Part shown: positions 22,711-33,279 of the stretch, piece after piece
Numbering within the stretch: the first letter of the stretch is position 1
How the letters are laid out: every line of letters starts with the position of its first letter
DNA from: Stichopus chloronotus
Taxonomy: Eukaryota > Echinodermata > Holothuroidea > Aspidochirotida > Stichopodidae
Direction of reading: 5' to 3'
DNA: 64,000 nucleotides
Assembly: GCA_021234535.1 (NCBI GenBank)
Contig: CM037840.1
Location: forward strand, 27,161,020-27,225,019
Program-made: the position numbers and the translations under genes
The notes under the pieces: generated by a model
Told to the model about the DNA's origin: nothing
What the model saw: the letters and a program-made list of their open reading frames with translations, nothing else
Database searches by the model: none

Positions 22711-24624
22711 ACATTACCTATAAGAGAAAGAAACACCAAAAAATTGTCAAATAGGTAGGCCTATTCTCAACTGCAAATGTTTTGATGTTATGACAACATT
22801 TGGAATTGAAACATTTTATTTTATGTTTTAAAAATATTGTCACAATGTCATTGAATACATCAGGGCGCTTATGTGCACAAAAATTTTTTCTCTATGACAT
22901 GTTATGTTAAAGCACATTTCCTTAAATATCACCAATGCAATATGACACACAACGGTCAAACCTTACCAAATCAACTTAATGCCATTTTTTAAATATCATC
23001 CAAACATTTTTTTCTTTCTAAACGGAAAAAGTTTTGATAATCTAATTACAAATAATTTTGAATCTTATTTCATATTGACAGGGATACTTGAAATTCTAAC
23101 ATCAGCCCCTTCGCCTTTGCGAGATCATATTCTAATCGAAATGTAATACGCTATAAATATGTTTTTAAAATATTTGTAAAAACTTCAATTCGAAGTAAAA
23201 AATATAATTAAAAAATTGTGAAGAATTAGTTGTATAAATCTATAAAAATATATTTGGTGAAAAAATGCATTTTGTACATATCCTTGGTATTTTTGATGAT
23301 TTATTTTACAATTTTTTTTTGTTATTATTCCTAAGTTTGTTATTAGATTTGTACTATATGTCACTTGGCAACACATGTCAGATTCGAATTTGAAAACTGA
23401 CGGAGAACACAACAGCTTGCAGCCGCTCGACGTGATTTGTCTTACTAAAATTCGAGGTAAGTAAACTCTTGAAACCATACATGTAATGATTTATAAATAT
23501 GAACATGATATGAATATGTTCTTTTGTGTTGTAGGTCTGAATATTCTATACAAAGACTAGAATATCTGGTACAAATAAAGATTGGTATGCACTTTGGTGT
23601 AGGCTTAGCCTAGGCTCACTTTCCACAGTTGTTCAATGTCTATGAGTCAGTTGCTGTATATGTCTGTGCCAAGGCCTGAACATGTGAAAGCCGTCCGGTT
23701 GGGAATTGCCAAAACTTACTAGAAAGGTCAATTTCCGTTGGAAACAAAAGAATGGCTTGTTACTCTGTGGTTGATCTACTGTATGCAGGGAGTTGCTATA
23801 GAAATGTCAGTAGGTAGCGATGAGCATTCCAGTGGTTTATTTTGAATGTTTGGTGTGTATGAATTGAAGAAAACTGCATGCAGGTAGAAGTTTGAGGATT
23901 GAGTACAGGTATGTAATGTGAAACTGCTGTGATGCAAGCAGCTGTATGTTGCGCCTGATTAAAGCACTGTAGCGGAAATAGGCACAAAGTACTTTTAGTT
24001 AGAAATCTAAATAAATAAGCCTACATCATGATATGGACAATTGTGCAAATGGGCATTTCTTCCAGGTAACGTCATGGGATTAGGCTAGAAAATATGATGT
24101 AGTAATGTACCTTCGAAATGAACCTTAATACAGTAAGTATTGTCGAGTTTGCTTGAACTACAAAAGGATAGTAACTTGTCTACTCGATAAATGAGACTAA
24201 GCTTTACAGTATATGTTTTACAGTAATTACGTCAGACTTAGAGCAAGGGAAAGGTAAATCCGTATCTGATTCATTGGAAAATGGAAATATACCCGGGAAA
24301 CTGAGTTGCCCCAATGCATGGCTACTGTATAGTTATAACTAGCTGTTTATGCTACCCATTTATGCAAGCAACACTGTTTCTGCACAGTTGTCAGGTTAAA
24401 GCAGTATAGAATAACACTCTTATTAATTTAGAGCCACAGTGTTGAAAAAAAGTACATGGAGGATTGGATAACATTAGTCATTACCTTTGATTTGCAATAT
24501 TTCCTTTCTAACATTAAACGGCAAGATGATATTTTACAAATTTTCTACGATTACATGGTTGAGGCTCAAATAGTTAATGTTGCAGTTACTAATATTTCTT
24601 TGGTGAACACATTTCGGCCAAGAA

Positions 24625-24642
24625 GGGGGGGGGGGGGGGGGG
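24625..24642. repeat. G18 homopolymer
   Basis: An uninterrupted run of 18 G inside the otherwise AT-rich centre of the inverted-repeat element. Such runs can form G-quadruplexes and are prone to length error in assemblies. Confidence 0.95.
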
Positions 24643-27253
24643 TTGCTAGTGTAATTTGGGGGAACCTGCAAAAGAAGGTCAAAGAATAATATACAAAAAA
24701 TTGTATAAAATAGAACAGAAATTAAATGACAAGCAAACATTTTTCTACTCCACACATTTTAATTTAGCGTTACAGCAGTCACTTAGCCTGACTTCCGTAG
24801 GCAACTCTGTATGGTGCACATTCAAGTCTTTGTGAACGACTACATACAACAGAAAATCGAATGAATAGTTCTGTAGTACAGGTGGGCTAAGTCTAGCACT
24901 GATGCCCCAGGCATGCTAAACTGCAGTGACTGTAAATCGCTTCGCTTGTTTAATTTTTAACTAGAAAGAATACTGTAGTTGGTAACCGGGGAGGGGGTTG
25001 GACTGTGGAGAATCAGACTCCGAATGAAGTGTTGGGACTGAAGGTGTGTTCATGTCACCCTTCCTAATTTAACAGGTGCTCTAAGAATAAATGAAGAAGA
25101 GTACATAATTCTTCATGATCTGTATCACCTCAACCCATCTGATATGTAAATACTGTATAACATATTTTTTCTCATTTATTGTAATTGCACCCATTTGATC
25201 AGTGTTTTAAGACTGACACGCTGCTTAGAACATCCGGGAAGTGCCATTTCCTACAGTACCTTCTGGGGTCGGGGAGGGGTAAAGCCTACAAAATGTTCTT
25301 GTGTGATCTGCGTCAACCAATGGTGCTTGGATATTCCTGCCGGCAATCAGTCCCCTCCCGATACTTTTCTTAATGTTCCCCTCATTCCTGAGAACTGTGT
25401 GAATGTGAACATGTGACTTACGTGTGAACAGCTTGTTCTCATGTGTGTCTAAACCTGGGCCCGGATAAGCTCTCGGCGCCCCTTGTTTGTGCTTCTGCAG
25501 CATATACTGTGTAAATCAATTGTATGCTACTGTAGTATGGTGTTTCTTTCTCTTAGGTAACCGATATTTATTGGAGCAATACCCACTGTTGTGCAACTGA
25601 GGCTTCTGTTATTAAACTGCCGTTGGTGCTGTTCATTAGATCGTCGAACAATTCAACAATGCATGACAATATTCACAATTAGACAACTCCAAACTGACAC
25701 TGTGCTTTATGATGTATGCGCAACTGTTGAGAAGAGAGGAGGAAGGGAGGAGAAAGTATTTGTAACAAGTCCAGTTCTTTTTCATCAAACCTGCTTTGTA
25801 ACCTACAGTAGTTACTTTACTTTTGAAATTTAGATAGTAAATTAGTGACAGCAGTCACACAGACAATACACCCGAGCGATGCATCGATCAACAGAAATCG
25901 GAAAACTGTACCGTACAATGACACTTTTGGAATTTAAGGTGCTCATATGAAATTCTAATACCACAAGTTCTTGAAGTGGGAGACAGGTAGCTGCAGTACC
26001 CTAGTGGACTGAATTTTCTTGTTGGGCAAACAGTTGTTTCAGTTACCACGACGAAAACGTAAGGACATTTTTCAACAGAAAGTCCATGTTATATAGATTA
26101 TATAATCTGTGGAATGACCATCAGCAGTTTAATCGTGGCTTGTACTGTAACTCAGTCAGAAGATTAATCGGCATTTTAATTTTCTTGTGATGTTCGACTA
26201 CCGAAAACTACAGTATATGGAGCAGTGGAGTGTCGTGCGGGTGTTACTGTACAATAATTCATATATTCTACTGAATATAACTTTATTTCATACAAAACTA
26301 GGAGTTGTTTTCACTTATGACTGAATGCAGTGCAACGATTATCTCAGAAAAACAAAATGATCATACAGTAAGTCCATGATGTAAGCGACATCAATCAACA
26401 GCGCCTTCGTATCGTTTCATCATTCTTGGCCGGATGGCAGGACGTTTCAATGCCAATTTACTGTGTATTCTATAGGAAACAGTATTGTGGGAAGGCTTCA
26501 TTTTAAGATTTGAGATAACTTTTTACATGGAACTGTAGTATGTGAAAGTTTCACTATATTTTGAAGAAATTTCGTAATAGTACACTAATGCCTTAAACAT
26601 AATTGACCATATTTCTTCCCTCCCTGTTTTTTTTTTTTTTAATGACAACATTGGTATGCAACATTTTGTTAACGTATTGCTTTAATTTCTCTGATATTTC
26701 AGTACCATTTTAAACATAGAATAATTTTCCATTCAAAGTTATTAAAATGTATTCTCCCTTCTTCAAGTCAACTTTTCTCTTAATTAAATATTGTCCATAT
26801 GATTTTCCCAATTAAGATTACCTAATGGTGTAGCTATGTAGTGTCAACAGTGTTTAAATTGAAAACATTTTCAAGATATTTTCAAGATCTTTGACAGTTC
26901 GTTAAACATTATCGTTACTAACGTTTTCTGTGTGACGTCCTTGAATCATTATACATCATTATACCGTTTGAAAAAAGATCATCATGTTCTTCTGTTATAC
27001 AAAAGGAATTTTTTTCTTAGTGGTGTTTTTTCTATGACTCAACATTAAAAAAAATGATGTGATATTTTAATGATATTCGACCAAATATTTTTCTGACAGT
27101 TTGCTAACGTTTAAGTGAATCAATATTTTTTTTTTATTTTCACCTCCGTTTATTGATCATCTTTTCTAAAGTGTTTTTCAATAGCAAATATTTACATGAG
27201 CATCCAAATGTTCATACAAGTATCAAGCAGCGTCCAATCGAAATGATTGTACA

Positions 27254-27770
27254 TTAAGTAAGTTGTATATTAAACGACCTACATAAAATATCATAATGAA
27301 AGAAATGTTTACTTTTGCTTCTTTTAGATATCTGCTTTTCAACCTCTAATAGAAATTTTAGTTTATACGAAAATTCGTTAATATTAGGAATTTCGCCTTT
27401 TGGTTTGCATTGGAATATGTAATACTTTAAATGCAAAATAAGAAAATTGAAAGGATGTTTAATATATCTACAATAACCAAAGAAAATATCTTCTTTTGAC
27501 AAAGTAAATTGACGATTCAAAAACCAATGTTCTACGTCTAAAATAAAAGAAGATACTATGTGGCAGCTCCAAAACAAATGATCTAATGTTTCTTCTTCTC
27601 TTTTACAAAAGGTACAAAGGGGACTTTCAACTAAGTTCATAAGAATGAAGAAGAAGTGAATCAATATACTGTAACAGTATTTTCCTGATATCAAAGTACT
27701 GTAGGTGTTTTCTAAAACATTATGACATATTTTCTTGTCGTATTTATGACGTAACATTTCATGTTATTTA
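27254..27770 (-). pseudogene. 5'-truncated L1-type LINE ORF2 C-terminus
   Basis: A 167-codon minus-strand frame contains SPLCTFCKREEETLDHLFW followed by SCH. This is the zinc-finger-like CxxC...H...C signature at the C-terminal end of L1-type non-LTR retrotransposon ORF2 (zf-RVT region). It continues with a LHLKYYIFQCK-type segment and KLKFLLEVEKQI, as in LINE tails. The reverse transcriptase and endonuclease domains are absent, so this is a 5'-truncated dead insertion, typical of target-primed reverse transcription. The AACATTT-rich host element resumes just beyond 27,760. It inserted inside the large inverted-repeat element. Confidence 0.7.
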
Positions 27771-27984
27771 AACGCTTTTATGTGACAATTTTAAAACATT
27801 GTTCTTAATAGTCTTATAATATTTTATTAACGTTTAAAAATTGTTGGTACAATATTTAGCTGATATCTAAAAAATATTTTTTCGCCATTTTTACAACTTA
27901 ACATTTATAGTTTTAATAACATTAATTGATATTGTAAAAACGTTTCTGTGATTATTATAAAAGATATTATTTAATATCTCGGGA

Positions 27985-28670
27985 CATTGTCTGTGATGTT
28001 GTTCAAACATCATAATGATATCTAAATAATGTCATGTAAACATCATCAAATGTTATTGGGCTTTCTAGCGACTCAACATTTATCGTGTTTAAAACATTTT
28101 AAAATAATATTTTCATAACATTTTAAGCATCGTCTGTGATGTACAAACATCAAAATGATATCTAAAAAATGTCATGTAAAACATCGTCAATATATTATTG
28201 AGCTTTTCTGGCGACTCAACATTTAACGTTTTTAAAACATTTTAAAATAATGTTTTCATAACATTTTTAACATAGTCTGTGATGTTGCACAAACATCAAA
28301 ATGATATCTAAATAATGTCATGTAAAACATCGTGAAAATGTTATTAAGCTTTTCTGCGACTCAACATTTAACGTTTTTAAAACATTTTAAAATAATGTTT
28401 TCATAACATTTTAAACATCGTCTGTGATGTTGTACAAACATCAAAAAGATATCTAAACAATGTCATATAAAACATCGTCAATATATTATTGGACTTTTCT
28501 GGCGACTCAACATTTAACGTTTTTAAAACATTTTAAAATAATGTTTTCATAACATTTTTAACATAGTCTGTGATGTTGCACAAACATCAAAATGATATCT
28601 AAATAATGTCATGTAAAACATCGTGAAAATGTTATTAAGCTTTTCTGGTGACTCAACATTTAATATTTTA
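27985..28670 (-). repeat. Right tandem array, inverted copy of the left array
   Basis: Five units with landmarks GACTCAACATTTA near 28069, 28213, 28358, 28504 and 28650 (period 144-146 bp). Each is the reverse complement of the left-array unit: AAACATCAAAATGATATCTA, AATGTCATGTAAAACATCGT, AGCTTTTCTGGCGACTCAAC. Individual units are more alike than left and right arms are to each other in places, which suggests local homogenisation. Confidence 0.9.
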
Positions 28671-28751
28671 ATAACGTTTTTCATAATGTTATCGCAACAT
28701 TTGGTCAAATGTTTTCTTGATATTTTACAAAAATTTTTGTGTTTGCTGGGG

Positions 28752-31700
28752 TAGGCACAAAATAATGCATTTTAGCTGCAACCTCAAACTATGTAAGGTT
28801 TTAGCTGTAAACCATTTGTATGAATAACGTTGGCCGGAATCGAAACTAATATAGATCGTGCGAAGAAGGGAAATGGGTTATTTTGAGTTTCCGGTAACTT
28901 TGAAAACAGTTATTTTAGGGATGGGAGGTATAGAACTCAGAGTGTTTGCGAACGAAGCTCGCTGAACTAAAATCGCATTTTTGACGTTTTAGCAATACGA
29001 GTAATACGGTACCCTAGAACAGCTATCACAAGTGTCGGCAAAAAGATAACTCTCGCCCTCCCACCCTTCGACAAGCAAGCCAAGCAGTGTTTTTGAAGTG
29101 CCAGACGGAATCATCAAGAGGTAAGCAGTATTTTTCGGAATCCAAAAAGCGTCAAAGAAAATTTTCAAAAAGATGCAGGTTATTATCTGCAGGTTTTCAA
29201 ATCGTTTGAGAGATATTTCGCCAAATGTGTTCGTACTTCCACTCACTATCATGTAAACAATGTGCTTATTTAACACCTGCATACGTCACTAATACGGCGT
29301 AGTCCGACTATACACGTTTTCCACTATACCTTTTCGTTCACATCTACGTTCATTCTGATTCTAATGTAAGGCTCCTGTACATAGTACGTCTGTCAGAGTC
29401 AGAACACTCGCACTGATGATTGAGTACGTTTTATATCCATCGTGCGTTCGCACCGTGCGTCATATCCTAGGAATGTAGACTTCCAAGTTTTTATTAAAGA
29501 CAACATAGACTTTCAACTTAAAATGAAAACTGCAACTGTTGCAACATGTTATATTACGCACCGTTGGACGATCATTCAGTGGGCCTATATCGCCTGTGTA
29601 AACATTATACAACCTTTTAAAAGTATCAATCTCGCATCTCAGTCTATTCCCTTCAGTAGCCTACTTCTGTAACAAAATCGCAAAACTAACTGGATTAAGA
29701 CGTAGGCCTAGAAATAAAAAACTAGGTTTGGGAAAAAAAGTGACCCCCCGTAATCCCGCCTATGACTTTCATTGAATTCAAATATCAGAGGCAAACCCAA
29801 GTCTCCTTGGCCTTATGGATTTCATGTGAGGATTCTTTACATTTTAAAACACATGGTTTAGATATTTACACTTCCACCACATAATGTTTTTTTTGTGTGT
29901 GTTTTAAGTTCATGATTTTCCAAGTGGGCGAGGGAGGGTGGTAAATGCCCCCTTAAGTTGAGGACGCCCATGCATGGCTCCATGGCTTGGCATGCATGCT
30001 GACTACATATGTAGATCTGTGCTACATTTGGTGGGGTTTATTCCATTAAACCGACCAGGTGACATCACCAGTAAAACATTTGTACGAATGAAGTAATACC
30101 ACATAAACATGTCAACATATTCATGACAATACATAGACTCGTGTCTTGGTACTACAGTTCTCACTGCAGTGAGGGAAGGGGAGGAAGCATTAAAAACTGT
30201 GGGCAAGGTGAGTCCAACAGCAACTGGGTTGGAAACCATTGTCTTTGAAGGGATGTGCCACTGAACATCTATTTCTTTTTTTTTTTTTTTTTTTGTTTTT
30301 TGCATGTACCTAATATTTAATACCATATCTCATGTGATTAATGTAGTGGAGTTCGAAACGTCAAACTACTCTGCAATAGGTGGTCTCGATCAGTCCCATA
30401 CTATAGGCCCATGTGGGGGCGACAGTAGTACAATGACCTAATTCTTGGGGAGACTTTTGGCATCCCCCGAATGCAAAAGAACGTGGGTAGAAAGGCGGTT
30501 GTCCATTCTTCAAGCTTTATGATGCATGACGCGCTGGCTGAATTCCTCGGGGAAACATGCAGGGAGCCATCAAAACAAAATTTCTTGCACAGAATGTCAA
30601 CTGCCACTTTTTAATTTAACGTCTCGTTATGACTATCCCAGCGTGTCAACGTGATGTTGAAAATAACAAAACACTGGATTGCCCAGAAGACAGAAGAAAC
30701 ATTGAGCTCTGTGCTTTTGCATATCACATTTTTCTCCCCCTTTTTATCCGTCAGAGATGTCATTTTGTTCAATAAATTCTGTTTAAGACATTAGGCCGAA
30801 TTTGGCAATCATTTTTTTGTTTTAGTCTGTAATTCCAGCTTGTTAAAGTTGAAAGCAATGCATCCGATCTGCAAATAATTCAAAATATATATCAGGCTAT
30901 GTCAACATTTCCTTAAACGTGACAGTATTGTATGGTTAAAAAAAAAAAAGTAAAAGACGAATTTTGTTTATTTGGATCATGTCGACAGATCCTACATAGT
31001 CACCTTCAAAAGCGCCCTCTTCCCGTCTCGGTGACGCATAGCATAATTATTTGTTTCCTTGTCGTAACTTTGTCTCACTTTATTTTCACTTTCATTTCCT
31101 TCGGATAAAGAACGAAAAAAAGCTCATCGTATCTTTCTTTGTGATTTATGATTCTCTCGGAACAAACGAGGAACTCTTCCACCGCCAGGGTGACTTCACT
31201 CCGTGAGTGTTTGTGTGTGCCTTCACTACCACGTCTGAGTGGGATCTCGTTATTCGCGATTTATAGCAACAACAAAAAATTGATCTGTTAACTCATTCTT
31301 CGTTTTGAGTTTATGCACTCAAGGAACGCACTCTCTTTTTTGTCTTTTGCACTTGCAGCTCAGTTTTACTGTTAATGTAGATATAAAAACTGGAAGTATA
31401 ACACTGAAGTCGAGTGTTTTGTAATACACCCTGCAGTCGAGATTCTAGGAAGTCCACTCCAATTCAACATCATTGTTTTCATAACTATAGGCTTGCTTTA
31501 TTTTCGTCGAATTTAGGAAGGATGTTATAGCCAAGGTGCCAATCTTAATTTGCCACTTTGAACTGAGAGCAAAACGATTCACCTGGTTACTCTATGGACT
31601 GTCGTTGGTCTCTTTAGTGGTTAGTACTTTTGCACGTACTCTGCATGAAGATCATAAAACAAACTTCCAAAAAGCAAAAACAAAAAAATCAACTAGCAAT

Positions 31701-31845
31701 TTGAAGAGACAGAAAAGAAGAGAGACATTTTGGCTTTTTTGAGCAGACGTTTTACTGAACATGATTTGTATTTTACATTTCGTTAATGTAAACAAAACTA
31801 TCAGCTAGAACATTTGATCTCGTATTTTTAGGAATTCCGTGGGAC
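28752..31845. other. No recognisable gene; 5' flank of the GPCR
   Basis: I find no exon here. A candidate splice acceptor (CGTATTTTTAG, ending at 31831) sits 14 bp before the GPCR start codon and could end a 5'-UTR intron; this is weak. Small open frames at 28989-29282, 30003-30326 and 30401-30607 have no domain. Confidence 0.5.
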
Positions 31846-32982
31846 ATGGAGATGACGTACCTTACCACTTCATCGGAGCTTCTTCCACATGGGCTTGGAA
31901 ATGGGTCATTTTGCGAAGTCTACCTCGAAAGCATGCATAGATTCATGATCAATGTAACATTCATTGCAATCATTTTGAGCAGTTTGGCACTTTTCTCGAA
32001 CAGTCTGTTCCTCTTTACGGTTGTCAAGCAACGCCATCTCAGACAGACTCCGGTCAGAGTCTACTTGGCCTCTCTGTCGTTTATCGATGCCTGTGTTTCG
32101 ATCTCCTTTACCCTGCTGGCATTCCGGTGGCTGTTGGATTCCGCGAACAAAATATATTCCTTCAACGTCCATCTCGTCTTGTTGTTGAGGTTCCCCTTTC
32201 AGTTGATGTCCTCTCTTTTGATCGTCATGGTTACTTTGGAGCGGTACAAAGCGATATACAGACCCATGGCCCATTACAATTCTAACCAAGGGGGGAACGA
32301 TAAGATTTGCTTTTACTTCGTTGGACTGGCCTGTCCCTTCGCCTCACTGGTGACGATTGCCGTTTTAATAGTCGTGGTGCTTTGCTTTGAATTTATGGAA
32401 CTCATTTACTTAACTTGCCCTGAGCCGAATGTCGTCGTTTGCGTGAGAAAGCTCCCGGAAAATGTGCATGAGGCGATAGAAGATTCGGTATTCTTCATCA
32501 ATTACGTGATGGCCACCTTGGACCTACTGACGATTTTCTCAACGGTTTTCTTGTCTGCTCTCATTTGCATACAACTCGGAAGACTTCCAGAACTGGGCTC
32601 CAGCAAACGATACGCTCGAGAACAGAGGAACATGACCAAAATGGTGGTGGCCAATACCTTGGTGTTTTGTCTCTTTGTCCTCCTACTGGACATATGTTCC
32701 TGCCTCTTCCTCAGCACGACAATCATGTTTTCAGATGATGGAATCAAAATATATCTCTTTCTCGTGTTCTCTTTGACTCTGATTAACTCAGGGATAAATC
32801 CAGTCATTTACAATACTTTCGGTTCGGTTTATCGCACAGCGTTTCTCAGAACTTTTCCCTGTGTCAAATTCGCGGGCAGCTGGGTCATTGCTTCTACATC
32901 GGGAAGATCGAGCACAAGCCTAGACGTAACTCAACTTTCTTCACTTCCAAGATTTAATGGTCTGCAAGACAAAGTTGTGTAA
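31846..32982 (+). CDS. Rhodopsin-class (class A) G protein-coupled receptor, single exon, divergent
   Basis: An intronless 378-aa seven-transmembrane receptor at the plasma membrane; the ligand is unknown. The N-terminus has two N-glycosylation sequons (N19-G-S, N36-V-T). TM1 carries N52 (position 1.50), TM2 carries D81 in LASLSFID (2.50), TM3 ends in E132-R133-Y134 (DRY variant) and TM7 has N318-P-V-I-Y322 (NPxxY). The intracellular loop 3 is short and basic, and a Ser/Thr-rich tail follows. Odd points: position 3.25, usually the disulfide cysteine, is V108; and the TM6 CWxP motif is absent (F-C-L-F-V-L-L-L instead). Intronless divergent class A receptors are abundant in echinoderms (for example the SURREAL-GPCR expansion in sea urchin), so a lineage-specific orphan is likely; a peptide or chemosensory role is a guess. 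Start: first ATG in frame. Confidence 0.88.
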   Translation: MEMTYLTTSSELLPHGLGNGSFCEVYLESMHRFMINVTFIAIILSSLALFSNSLFLFTVVKQRHLRQTPVRVYLASLSFIDACVSISFTLLAFRWLLDSANKIYSFNVHLVLLLRFPFQLMSSLLIVMVTLERYKAIYRPMAHYNSNQGGNDKICFYFVGLACPFASLVTIAVLIVVVLCFEFMELIYLTCPEPNVVVCVRKLPENVHEAIEDSVFFINYVMATLDLLTIFSTVFLSALICIQLGRLPELGSSKRYAREQRNMTKMVVANTLVFCLFVLLLDICSCLFLSTTIMFSDDGIKIYLFLVFSLTLINSGINPVIYNTFGSVYRTAFLRTFPCVKFAGSWVIASTSGRSSTSLDVTQLSSLPRFNGLQDKVV

Positions 32983-33209
32983 AAAGCTGTGAATTTCTAT
33001 TTGGCTCATACACGGGTAGCTAAGTAGATAACGAACACAACTGTTAATCAACATTGTTACATTATTTTACTCCAGGGGAATTCCAGATTACGTAATCAAC
33101 CCAGCTATTGTGATCGTGCCCAATCACACAATGATTATTCAGAATCATAGTAAACTGAACAATATTAAGTGTCAACTTGGTCAACATGCAGTTGGTGGTG
33201 TCGTGAACC

Positions 33210-33215
33210 AATAAA
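33210..33215 (+). other. Polyadenylation signal AATAAA (GPCR)
   Basis: AATAAA lies about 228 nt after the GPCR stop codon, on the same strand. It is a reasonable candidate but unconfirmed. Confidence 0.4.
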
Positions 33216-33279
33216 ATTTGAAGAATCTGTATACTCTTTGACACATCGGAGAGAAAACTTTGAGAGGTATAATTCAAGC

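Larger units (their letters stand above)
21105..28750. mobile_element. ~7.65-kb inverted-repeat (foldback-like) DNA element
   Basis: The left end is CCCAGCAAACACAAAA and the right end is its exact reverse complement TTTTGTGTTTGCTGGG, giving a 16-bp terminal inverted repeat that continues imperfectly. The left arm (about 21970-22710) and the right arm (about 27985-28670) are arrays of the same ~145-bp unit in opposite orientation, so the whole has a foldback layout. The centre (about 22.9-26.6 kb) has no transposase-like reading frame, and a truncated LINE tail lies near the right arm. I infer a non-autonomous or decayed cut-and-paste element with subterminal arrays. No clear target-site duplication is visible: the left flank is GATTGT and the right flank GTAGGC. 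Confidence 0.7.

Noticed and set aside
21105..28750. Helitron or LTR element as an explanation for the inverted arrays
   Set aside because: Ends are inverted, not direct, repeats, and there is no 3' hairpin with CTRR or gag/pol coding.
31906..32807. Minus-strand open frames opposite the GPCR
   Set aside because: Shadows of the single GPCR exon.
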